Shown piece by piece: positions 1 through 5,246 of a DNA stretch of 8,930 bases. The notes under the pieces were generated by a model. It was given only the letters and a program-made list of their open reading frames with translations, made no database searches and was not told the DNA's origin. Origin of the DNA: Nitrospirota bacterium (GTDB lineage: Bacteria; Nitrospirota; Thermodesulfovibrionia; Thermodesulfovibrionales; JdFR-88); contig JAKAGP010000044.1 in assembly GCA_021825785.1 (NCBI GenBank), positions 1 through 8,930 of the forward strand, given 5' to 3'. Each line of letters starts with the position of its first letter. The first letter of the stretch is position 1. A program made the translations under genes and the position numbers.

Positions 1-482
1 TTCCGATCTACGGGGAGTTTTTCTTCCCCCTCATATGCACGCTTTTCATGTACATACTGACATGCAACCTGTTCGGACTTGTACCGGGGTTCGACTCGCC
101 AACTGCAAACATAAACGTTACGGCCTCGCTGGCGGTGCCCGTTTTCTTTATCTACCAGCTTTGGGGCTTTAAGGTGCACGGCTTCCGTTACATAAAGCAT
201 TTTCTGGGGCCCATACAGTCCATATATGCGCTGCCTCTCATGATGTTCATGTTCGCGACCGAAGTGATAAGCCATATCGCCAGGCCCCTTACCCTTGCGG
301 TGAGGCTTTTCGGCAATATGTTCGCAAAACATCTGATGCTTCTGGTGCTTGCGGTGCTGCTGCCGCTGTTCGTTCCGGACCTGATCCTTCTGCTTGGTTT
401 CGGGATCTCCATCGTTCAGGCATTTGTCTTTACGTTATTGGCGTCGGTCTATATTGCTGGCGCCGTACAAGAGGCTCACTAG
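1..482 (+). CDS. atpB: F-ATP synthase Fo subunit a, 3' part (5' end outside window)
   Basis: Subunit a is the membrane stator of the Fo motor and forms the ion half-channels beside the c-ring. The reading frame is open from the left edge (first full codon at base 3), so the ATG at 48 is internal and the gene is truncated by the window. The translation has several hydrophobic helices and the family signature VRLFGNMFAKH; the arginine at bases 303-305 is the essential stator Arg (Arg210 in E. coli). The C-terminal VQAFVFTLLASVYIAGAVQEAH-like end, with the conserved Gln, matches the last helix of the family. The position occupied by Glu219 in E. coli is His here, a common natural variation. The stop at 480-482 lies 27 bases before atpE, so the two are co-transcribed. 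Identification is secure; only the missing 5' portion is unknown. Confidence 0.97.
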   Translation, partial: PIYGEFFFPLICTLFMYILTCNLFGLVPGFDSPTANINVTASLAVPVFFIYQLWGFKVHGFRYIKHFLGPIQSIYALPLMMFMFATEVISHIARPLTLAVRLFGNMFAKHLMLLVLAVLLPLFVPDLILLLGFGISIVQAFVFTLLASVYIAGAVQEAH

Positions 483-495
483 ATAATTCTTTCAG

Positions 496-503
496 AAAGG
501 GGG
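496..503 (+). promoter_or_regulatory. Strong ribosome binding site of atpE
   Basis: A purine-rich GAAAGGGGG-like stretch lies 6-8 bases before the ATG at 510. It fits the high translation rate needed for the multicopy c subunit and fixes the start so that the hydrophobic leader is included. Confidence 0.75.
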
Positions 504-509
504 AAATTC

Positions 510-872
510 ATGAAGAAGTTTTTTGCCGTGCTCTTTCTCGCTGGTTTAATGCTCATGCTGATTGCGCCTTTGGCCTTTGGCGCCAATGGGGCGGCCGCAG
601 CAGCAGCCACCACCGCCAGCAGCGGGAAGCTACACTATTACGCCTTGGCTGTTTTAGGAGCTGAGGTAGGTATAGGTCTCGCAGCGCTGGGGACCGGCAT
701 CGGGCAGGGTCATGCTGTTGGCGGCGCTTGCCAGGGTGTGGCTAGAAATCCGGGCGTTCAGGGCAAGATCCTTACGACTCTCATTATCGGTCTGGCCATG
801 ATCGAGTCCCTGGCGATCTACGCCCTTGTTATTGTCCTCATCGTCTTTTACGCCAATCCATTCCACGTTTAA
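510..872 (+). CDS. atpE: F-ATP synthase Fo subunit c with N-terminal leader
   Basis: This is the proteolipid subunit whose oligomeric ring carries ions through Fo. The 120-residue product is longer than the usual 75-90. Residues 1-24 look like a signal peptide (MKK, hydrophobic core, A-F-G-A), followed by an Ala/Thr/Ser-rich linker to about residue 40. The mature hairpin starts near LHYYALAVL. Helix 1 has the glycine-rich GTGIGQG motif (Gln66), the polar loop is VARNPG, and helix 2 contains MIESLAIY with the ion-binding Glu99 followed by Ser100 and, five residues on from the Glu, Tyr104. Gln66, Glu99 and Ser100 match the Na+ ligand positions Gln32/Glu65/Ser66 of Ilyobacter, but the Thr67 position is Leu, so the coupling ion cannot be decided. 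c subunits with a leader are known from delta-proteobacteria and Nitrospirota relatives. The gene is followed directly by a terminator, so the Fo genes are separate from F1 genes. Confidence 0.97.
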   Translation: MKKFFAVLFLAGLMLMLIAPLAFGANGAAAAAATTASSGKLHYYALAVLGAEVGIGLAALGTGIGQGHAVGGACQGVARNPGVQGKILTTLIIGLAMIESLAIYALVIVLIVFYANPFHV

Positions 873-899
873 AGGGTGTAAAAGGAAAATTTTTCCCAC

Positions 900-930
900 A
901 AAAAAGGGACCTCACGAGGTCCCTTTTTTT
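900..930. terminator. Bidirectional intrinsic terminator between atpE and the glycosyltransferase gene
   Basis: The arms GGGACCTC (906-913) and GAGGTCCC (916-923) form a GC-rich stem, extended by A/T pairs. It has seven T on the plus strand (924-930) and, read on the minus strand, six T (complement of A900-A905). It therefore works in both directions and serves two convergent genes. The stop codon of the leftward gene (929-931) lies inside the tail. Confidence 0.93.
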
Positions 931-2572
931 ATTTGGCCCTTTCGGGATTTGTGTGGGGCCGGACGGCATCCGCTTCCCTTTGCGCTTCCATGGTTTTTCC
1001 CCCTCCTGAGGTCTTTTCCGGTGACCCGCCTGATGTCTTTCCGGGCAAAATGATAAGTGCGTCCAGCATATAAGCCAGCCCGCGCGAATGTGGATGCGTG
1101 TGCAGATAGGAAGATGAAACTGTCTCTTTTTTAGTCTCAGGAAAGAGCGCCATCAGCCCAGGGGGCGAGCCGTTTCCAGGGGTGGAGATAAAGATCCCCC
1201 CGCCGTCAAGGATTTCCGGACGCCGCAGCGCTTCTCTTAAAGGGACGTATCTGGTGCCCGGCATGTCCGCAATAATATTTGCGGCAATGTAGGAATCTGC
1301 GGCGCGGGCGATGACTGGCGGCCCGCGCAGGCCGTCTATCCCTGCCTTTCTGGCTCCCGCCCCCAGTTGCCTGGCCAGTGAGGCATACGGAATGTGGATA
1401 CGCTCAGTCTTCCCGGTCACATCCGGAAAAAACCCGATGACGGCCCTTGCGGCAAAAACAATGGCGGCTATCGCCAGGCACAAATATCCAAGGGACAGGC
1501 AGCGGACACGCGGCATTTTTTGCGTGCTGAGCAGGGAAAAACCGGCAAGGGGAAGCGCGAAATATGCGGGGGCCAGCCACCGGTCCTGAAAGTGCGCGGG
1601 GTCAAAGATGATTATTCCCAAAAGGGGGATCGCCAGTCCATATAGCGCAAGGGCCGGGAATACACCGGCAGGAGATGGACGTGCCTCCTTTTTTATTCCC
1701 CCCTTTTTTGCTACAAAGAGACCGCGGAAAGATAAAAAATAAAAATATCTGCCCATGAAAAGCACAAATACCACCAGGAACAAGATCACCTCACCGTAGA
1801 CGGCAGCCAGGAAATGAAGGAAAGAGTGCGGCTTCGGGACCCAGGGGAGGGACAGGTTATAGGCATACTGCACGGACGGGAAGCCGTTGCCCGCAAGCCA
1901 CGCGGCATGGGGGAGGACCACGCCCGAAAAGGCCGCCAAGGAAAAAAAGATTTTTTTGTCTGACATGATGCGCCTGCCATGAGCGGAGGTTATGCCATAC
2001 ATAAGCAGCGCCAGGAGAAAGAGGACAAAATTATATTTGGAAAGCATCCCCAGGCCGCAGGACGCGCCAAAAAGCAGGTAATCCAGCCTTGAGCCGCCAA
2101 GCAACAGCCGGAGAAAAAACAGGCCCGCTATCACGGCCATCGCCGAAACCAGCACCGTGTTGCTCAAGTCGCGGTTGGCCTCATAGGAATAGATCGGGAA
2201 AAGAAGCAGGCAGCCCGTAGCCAGCAGGGATTTACCCGGCACAAGGAAATGGCGGGCCAGCAGATAAAAGGAAATATAAAAAACAAACAGCAGTCCGTAT
2301 TTTATCAGCACTATCATGCCAAGGCCCCTGCCTGAAAGCAGAGAAACCAGCCAGACGATCCATGTGTAAAGCGGGGCCTGGTGCGCATACCCAAGGTGGA
2401 AGGATGCGCCGTTCAGGAACTGTTCCGCCTCGTCCAGCTCCATAGAGGGGGAGACAAGCAGCCTCAATGCTGCATAGGAGACGCAGTAAATGAAAATTAT
2501 GAGCACAGATGCCAAATCAGCCTTTTTCAACTCAGGAAACCTGAATCCTGCAAGCCCGGACCCTGCGCGCAT
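929..2572 (-). CDS. Multi-spanning membrane glycosyltransferase, GT39/GT83 (PMT/ArnT-like) family
   Basis: The product (547 residues from ATG 2572) is predicted to be a polytopic inner-membrane enzyme that moves a sugar from a polyprenyl-phosphate donor to an acceptor on the outer face. Residues 44-69 carry the family pattern: an acidic LDEAEQ motif (Asp47-Glu48) in the first external loop, then GYAHQAPLYTW, equivalent to the GY..HPPL..W of ArnT-like enzymes. About ten hydrophobic segments follow to around residue 390, then a soluble, probably periplasmic, C-terminal domain, ending in a short Gly/Lys/Thr/Ser repeat and a charged tail. The frame stays open up to a TTG at 2674, but a good promoter lies at 2678-2703 and would start transcription near or after that TTG, so I prefer ATG 2572, about 20 residues before the first membrane helix. 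No sugar-synthesis or lipid A genes are nearby, so donor and acceptor are unknown. Confidence 0.82.
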   Translation of the reverse strand: MRAGSGLAGFRFPELKKADLASVLIIFIYCVSYAALRLLVSPSMELDEAEQFLNGASFHLGYAHQAPLYTWIVWLVSLLSGRGLGMIVLIKYGLLFVFYISFYLLARHFLVPGKSLLATGCLLLFPIYSYEANRDLSNTVLVSAMAVIAGLFFLRLLLGGSRLDYLLFGASCGLGMLSKYNFVLFLLALLMYGITSAHGRRIMSDKKIFFSLAAFSGVVLPHAAWLAGNGFPSVQYAYNLSLPWVPKPHSFLHFLAAVYGEVILFLVVFVLFMGRYFYFLSFRGLFVAKKGGIKKEARPSPAGVFPALALYGLAIPLLGIIIFDPAHFQDRWLAPAYFALPLAGFSLLSTQKMPRVRCLSLGYLCLAIAAIVFAARAVIGFFPDVTGKTERIHIPYASLARQLGAGARKAGIDGLRGPPVIARAADSYIAANIIADMPGTRYVPLREALRRPEILDGGGIFISTPGNGSPPGLMALFPETKKETVSSSYLHTHPHSRGLAYMLDALIILPGKTSGGSPEKTSGGGKTMEAQREADAVRPHTNPERAK

Positions 2573-2677
2573 TTTTTCGCCGATTACCGCCTTTAGGGAT
2601 GGATATTCAACTCTACTTTCACAGAAAAAAAAGCCATCGAAGGTTCTTTTTTGATTTTTAAAAGCGCTAGCCAAAGT

Positions 2678-2703
2678 ATTGTAAAAAATGGAGACCCAGT
2701 CAA
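2678..2703 (-). promoter_or_regulatory. Sigma-70-type promoter for the glycosyltransferase gene
   Basis: On the minus strand TTGACT (2703-2698) lies 15 bases before TACAAT (2683-2678), or 17 bases before the overlapping AATACT. Both boxes are close to consensus, giving a start point near 2670 and an untranslated leader of about 100 bases before ATG 2572. It overlaps the upstream region of the divergent small gene at 2705. Confidence 0.5.
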
Positions 2704-2704
2704 T

Positions 2705-3070
2705 ATGTTATTATTTACTATGTCCGATGCATGGTATAGCGAGATCCCCGAATCCGAAGAAGACCGGCTTTATACGGAGTCGGTTAAGCGTATTCAAAGC
2801 GGCGTTGAGCAAGGGATGTCCTTTGAGAAGGCGGCAGGGCTTATTGAGTCTGCCGTCGAGGCGCTGAGGGCTGAGATCCTGGGTGACGCGCTCAAGGTGT
2901 TGATCGCCAAGTTCCATTTCAGCGAGGGCATGCCGCTTGACAAGTTGGCCAAAAAGCTGGGGCTGCCGCTTGCCCGGCTGGAGAACGCGAAAAACGAGAT
3001 GCTGGCGGAAGTTGAGCAGGCCGCCATAGAACGCTACAAGGAAGAGTCGGGGAGTTCCGGCAACGCATAA
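2705..3070 (+). CDS. Small helical protein of unknown function with helix-turn-helix-like segment
   Basis: I do not recognise this family. The product (121 residues from ATG 2705) is acidic at the N-terminus and almost entirely alpha-helical in character. There is no signal peptide, membrane segment or cysteine. Residues about 77-100 (MPLDKLAKKLGLPLARLENA) resemble a helix-turn-helix, with a small residue at the turn, and resemble the C-terminal helical segment often seen in Rpn/PD-(D/E)XK-type proteins, but no nuclease domain is present. Start choice: GGAGA at 2690-2694 sits 10 bases before ATG 2705, which favours that start; ATG 2720 (116 residues, beginning MSDAWYSEI) is a good alternative because MLLFT looks like leader sequence. 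The upstream in-frame TTG at 2651 lies within the divergent promoter region and is unlikely. The gene is first in a probable three-gene unit, 37 bases before the next gene. Confidence 0.7.
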   Translation: MLLFTMSDAWYSEIPESEEDRLYTESVKRIQSGVEQGMSFEKAAGLIESAVEALRAEILGDALKVLIAKFHFSEGMPLDKLAKKLGLPLARLENAKNEMLAEVEQAAIERYKEESGSSGNA

Positions 3071-3107
3071 CCTTTTCTCCTTCGCCTGACAAGAAAAAAC
3101 AAAAATC

Positions 3108-3551
3108 ATGGCAGACATAAGCATATCCAAGATCGGGAAAACCAGGGCTTTCAGGGAAAACCTGAGGTTCGACGTTACGCCGGAACTGCTCTTTAAACCC
3201 CGGTTCGCGAACACCTCGGGCAACGAAGAGTTTATCAAAGAGACGCAGGGGTTTTCCTTTTATGTGGAATACATGGAGGGCATGGATAAGCCCGCCCTCA
3301 TGGTGATGAAGACCTATCGCCTTACGTCAAAAAGCATAGCCCAGGTGACGGACGCGCCGGAAGAGCTCCTTTGGGGGGCCGTTCGTGAAAGCGGGGCCAG
3401 GGACATAATGGGGATGTATCCTCTCAGCAAGCCCCTTGAGGACTGGATCAGAAGCCAGATAGAGGCACAGGCGAAAAAAACGCAAGGAGACAAAAAAGAT
3501 GCAGGACACAAAGGCGGTAATAGAGACCAAATTCGGCAACATCACCCTTAA
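3108..3551 (+). CDS. Conserved-looking hypothetical protein, overlaps the cyclophilin gene
   Basis: I cannot name the family. The product is 147 residues, soluble, without cysteine, signal peptide or membrane helix. Residues 45-70 alternate aromatic and hydrophobic residues (GFSFYVEYM...ALMVMKTY), suggesting beta strands, and residues 77-117 look helical with a conserved-looking tryptophan pair (LLWGAV, EDWIRS). An in-frame TGA at 3087 leaves ATG 3108 as the only sensible start, although no clear Shine-Dalgarno is seen before it. The last 17 codons (HKGGNRDQIRQHHP end) overlap the start of the cyclophilin gene by 53 bases, and the Lys-rich segment just before the overlap is where the folded part probably stops. 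Spacing and overlap argue for an operon and possible translational coupling with ppi. Confidence 0.7.
   Translation: MADISISKIGKTRAFRENLRFDVTPELLFKPRFANTSGNEEFIKETQGFSFYVEYMEGMDKPALMVMKTYRLTSKSIAQVTDAPEELLWGAVRESGARDIMGMYPLSKPLEDWIRSQIEAQAKKTQGDKKDAGHKGGNRDQIRQHHP
3486..3492 (+). promoter_or_regulatory. Ribosome binding site of the cyclophilin gene, inside the upstream gene
   Basis: AAGGAGA lies about 8 bases before ATG 3499 and within the coding sequence of the preceding gene. It supports the 3499 start and therefore the reality of the 53-base overlap. Confidence 0.8.
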
Positions 3552-3993
3552 GTTCTTTCCCGATGTGGCCCCAGGCCACGTGAAGAACTTCATTGACCTG
3601 GCCCAAAAAGAATTTTACGACGGAACGCTATTCCACAGGGTGATCCCGGGCTTTATGATACAGGGAGGGGACCCGAACACCAAGGGGCCCAACCGCGCGA
3701 CATACGGCATGGGCGGCCCCGGCTACACGATAAAGGCCGAGTTCAACTCAAGGCCCCACAAGAGGGGGATCCTTTCCATGGCGCGCTCCAGCAACCCGGA
3801 CAGCGCGGGCTCGCAGTTCTTCATAACCGTTGCCGATGCGTCCTTCCTGGATAACCAGTACACGGTCTTCGGGGAGGTGGAGTCCGGCATGGACGTGGTG
3901 GACGCCATCGTGAACCTGCCAAGGGACGCCTCCGATAACCCCAAGGAACGGGTGGAGATGAAGGTTAAGATCATCGAGGGAGAAAACAACTAG
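3499..3993 (+). CDS. ppiB: Cytoplasmic peptidyl-prolyl cis-trans isomerase, cyclophilin type
   Basis: This enzyme catalyses cis-trans isomerisation of Xaa-Pro bonds and assists protein folding. The 164-residue product is a single cyclophilin domain of normal bacterial length and lacks a signal peptide, so it should act in the cytoplasm. The active-site block FHRVIPGFMIQGGDP (residues 45-59) supplies Arg47, Phe52, Met53 and Gln55, equivalent to Arg55, Phe60, Met61 and Gln63 of human CypA. SAGSQFFI (102-109) carries Gln106 and FGEVESGMDVVD (124-135) is the C-terminal signature. The position of CypA Trp121 is Phe116, as in other bacterial cyclophilins, which usually means weak cyclosporin A binding. 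It begins inside the preceding gene, with its own strong RBS, and is the last gene of the unit, closed by the hairpin at 4048-4086. The symbol is by analogy with bacterial ppiB. Confidence 0.95.
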   Translation: MQDTKAVIETKFGNITLKFFPDVAPGHVKNFIDLAQKEFYDGTLFHRVIPGFMIQGGDPNTKGPNRATYGMGGPGYTIKAEFNSRPHKRGILSMARSSNPDSAGSQFFITVADASFLDNQYTVFGEVESGMDVVDAIVNLPRDASDNPKERVEMKVKIIEGENN

Positions 3994-4047
3994 GCATCCC
4001 CGCAGGATATTTATCTAACCGCCAGGCTGCGGGAAGCGGCTGCAAGA

Positions 4048-4090
4048 AAAGGGGAAGGGGACGAATTTTTCGTCCCCTTCCCCTTTCTTT
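4048..4090 (+). terminator. Long perfect hairpin after the cyclophilin gene, probable terminator
   Basis: Arms at 4048-4064 and 4070-4086 are perfect 17-bp complements (A3G4A2G4ACGA and its reverse complement) around a 5-base loop. The right arm ends in TTT followed by CTTT, a modest U tract. It lies 55 bases after the ppi stop and separates that operon from the strong promoter at 4105. Confidence 0.8.
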
Positions 4091-4104
4091 ACAAGCATTT
4101 TTTC

Positions 4105-4133
4105 TTGACAATATATCAAAAAAATTTTATATA
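4105..4133 (+). promoter_or_regulatory. Near-consensus sigma-70 promoter, probably the old ars operon promoter
   Basis: TTGACA (4105-4110) is a perfect -35 box, 17 bases before TATATA (4128-4133); a perfect TATAAT also occurs at 4134-4139 but at 23-base spacing. The sequence between the boxes forms an imperfect inverted repeat (ATATATCAAAA ... TTTTATATATAT, about 4111-4134), the place and AT-rich character expected of an ArsR-type operator. The operator reading is an inference from the arsenic gene remnants downstream and could be chance in such AT-rich DNA. Transcription would begin near 4140 and run into the mosaic at 4266. Confidence 0.6.
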
Positions 4134-4147
4134 TATAATACAATGCG

Positions 4148-4186
4148 ATTATATTTAAGGACTTTTTGAGGCAAGCATTATATTTA
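4148..4186 (+). repeat. Pair of 10-bp direct repeats ATTATATTTA in the leader
   Basis: Identical copies lie at 4148-4157 and 4177-4186, a period of 29 bases (close to three helical turns), just downstream of the predicted start point. Another short direct repeat, CAAGCATT, lies at 4092-4099 and 4172-4179. They may be regulator sites or simply AT-rich chance. The rest of 4140-4265 holds no gene that I can support. Confidence 0.4.
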
Positions 4187-4265
4187 CATAAAAAGAGTTC
4201 CATAAATAACAAGAGGCACAGGCAAGTTTTTCAGAGCATAAAAAACGGGAGGGGACGGATAAGAA

Positions 4266-4328
4266 ATGGCAATAACGCTCTGCGGAAACGCGGAGGCCAC
4301 CTGCCCGGCCACCCCGCCCCGGATAAAG
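4266..4328 (+). pseudogene. arsC: Fragment of thioredoxin-type arsenate reductase (21 codons)
   Basis: ArsC reduces arsenate to arsenite for export. The first 21 codons read [21 protein letters not shown], which closely matches the redox segment of Bacillus/S. aureus-type ArsC (VTLCGDAADKCPMTPPHVK), including two cysteines seven residues apart, equivalent to Cys82 and Cys89. The N-terminal P-loop with the nucleophilic CX5R and everything after TPPxxK (normally HWGFDDPA) are missing, so it cannot be a working enzyme. An in-frame TAA at 4260-4262 directly precedes the ATG, and GGAGGGG at about 4249-4255 could serve as RBS. The identification rests on recall of the family motif; the paired cysteine spacing makes it convincing despite the short length. 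Confidence 0.75.
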
Positions 4329-4835
4329 GTGCTTTTCTTTTCCGTGTACGCATATGTATTCATCACCGTGCTGCCGTCATGGCTGGGGCTTAAAGGCGCG
4401 ATCGTAAACGTCACGATAGGACAGATCGCAAAGAGCGTTTTCATCTATCTGGGCGTCCCGTTTCTGGCTGGTTTGATTACGCGGTTAACCCTGATAAGGA
4501 CAAAGGGCCCCGAATGGTACAGGCGGGAGTTCATGCCAAGGATAAGCCCCGTCACCCTCATATTCCTGCTTTTTACGATAGTCGTAATGTTTTCACTCAA
4601 GGGCAATTACATAGTCAGGCTCCCGTTTGACGTTCTGCGTGTCGCGGTCCCTCTCCTCATCTATTTTGTGGTCATGTTCCTGGTCTCCTTTTATCTTGGC
4701 AGGAAGATCGGGGCGGACTATGAGAAGACGGCCACTTTGGCGTTTACCGCGGCAAGCAATAACTTTGAGCTTGCGATAGCCGTTGCCGTGCGAGATAACA
4801 GATCCTCTGGTGGAGAAGGTGCTTTCCCTCCCTGA
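4266..4835 (+). pseudogene. acr3: Chimeric open frame: arsC piece fused to internal part of Acr3 arsenite efflux pump
   Basis: The 189-residue frame is a mosaic. Codons 1-21 are an arsC scrap. Residues 22-175 (bases 4329-4790) match the C-terminal half of Acr3, the arsenite/H+ antiporter of the BART superfamily: [65 protein letters not shown] and [15 protein letters not shown] are all recognisable. The conserved Glu of FELAIAV (Glu305 in the Alkaliphilus protein) is kept, but the N-terminal half, with the essential cysteine of TM4, is absent, and so is the last helix (normally VFGI...GPLVEVPVLIALV). After AVAV the frame runs into unrelated codons and stops at 4833-4835. About four or five membrane helices remain, so a membrane peptide could be made, but arsenite transport is not expected. 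Codon use and GC content resemble the neighbours, so the decay seems to have happened in place. Confidence 0.85.
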
Positions 4836-5013
4836 AGAGGAGTTGCTCGATATAAGCGAGATTAAGACAGTTGGGGTCCAGCAGAAAAAAGGAAAAAACA
4901 TATTTGAGGCTGAGCGCTGTGAGCACTGCGGCGAACTGACGTTCGTAAACAAACTGAGGCTCACCACGGAGGGAAAGCTGGTCTGTATCCCCTGTTCAGG
5001 ATATGGGGATTAA
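4783..5013 (+). pseudogene. C-terminal fragment of an FmdE-like zinc-ribbon protein
   Basis: Homology-like sequence starts near 4801 ([18 protein letters not shown]) and ends with a treble-clef or zinc-ribbon tail, CEHCGE...KLVCIPCSGYGD, with two CX2C pairs about 20 residues apart. This is the usual C-terminus of the FmdE family (formylmethanofuran dehydrogenase subunit E-like proteins, widespread in anaerobes outside methanogens). The large N-terminal domain, with its Cys/His motif, is missing. The frame differs from that of the acr3 piece, and its only upstream start is a TTG at 4783 lying inside acr3 sequence, without an RBS. I read it as the third broken gene of the mosaic. A short stand-alone zinc-ribbon peptide of 76 residues cannot be excluded. 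Confidence 0.7.
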
Positions 5014-5246
5014 AACGATCTCTTCATACTGGTGAATCAAATAAGGCAGAATTCTCCTTAAAGGGGCACAAAAATGATCATTGCCGCTGCCGCAGGTGCG
5101 GGTGAAACTGCTGCTTAAACTATATGCATGAAGAAATGGTGAAAAAGGGGAATTTTTGTCTCCTGATGAGGACGCCTCTAAAGCCGCAAGCCTTTCTTAA
5201 AGAAAATTGTTTTAAAATCCATTCCCCGATTTTGTAAAATAGAGAT
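5014..5246. other. Intergenic gap between the ars/fmdE mosaic and the PilZ gene
   Basis: There is no supported gene. A 14-codon frame at 5074-5118 (MIIAAAAGAGETAA) has an AAGGGG RBS-like sequence 8 bases upstream but no recognisable function. A short palindrome (TTTCTT-A-AAGAAA, 5193-5205) and TAAAAT at 5235-5240 may belong to the promoter region of the PilZ gene; no good -35 box is seen. Confidence 0.4.

Noticed and set aside
981..1035. Two imperfect copies of about 24 bases in the 3' end of the glycosyltransferase gene
   Set aside because: They encode only a short Gly/Lys/Thr/Ser repeat in a disordered tail, and two copies are not enough to call a repeat element.
2711..3238. 175-residue minus-strand frame opposite the two small genes
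   Set aside because: It crosses two plus-strand genes and their spacer, has no RBS or family resemblance, and is best explained as a shadow.
4143..4169. 8-codon frame MRLYLRTF after the strong promoter, possible leader peptide
   Set aside because: No RBS, no attenuator hairpin and no regulatory codon run; short frames like this are expected by chance.
4087..5013. Insertion sequence as the cause of the ars decay
   Set aside because: No transposase fragment, terminal inverted repeats or target duplication could be found around the mosaic.
5074..5118. 14-codon frame MIIAAAAGAGETAA with a good RBS, faintly like a MinD/CooC N-terminus
   Set aside because: Too short, low complexity, no Walker lysine and no continuation in other frames; similarity is at chance level.
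5162..5184. CTGATGA followed by a GAGG/CCTC mini-stem, resembling a hammerhead ribozyme core
   Set aside because: The required GAAA after stem II is absent (TAAA at an offset position), and I find no stems I and III or cleavage triplet.
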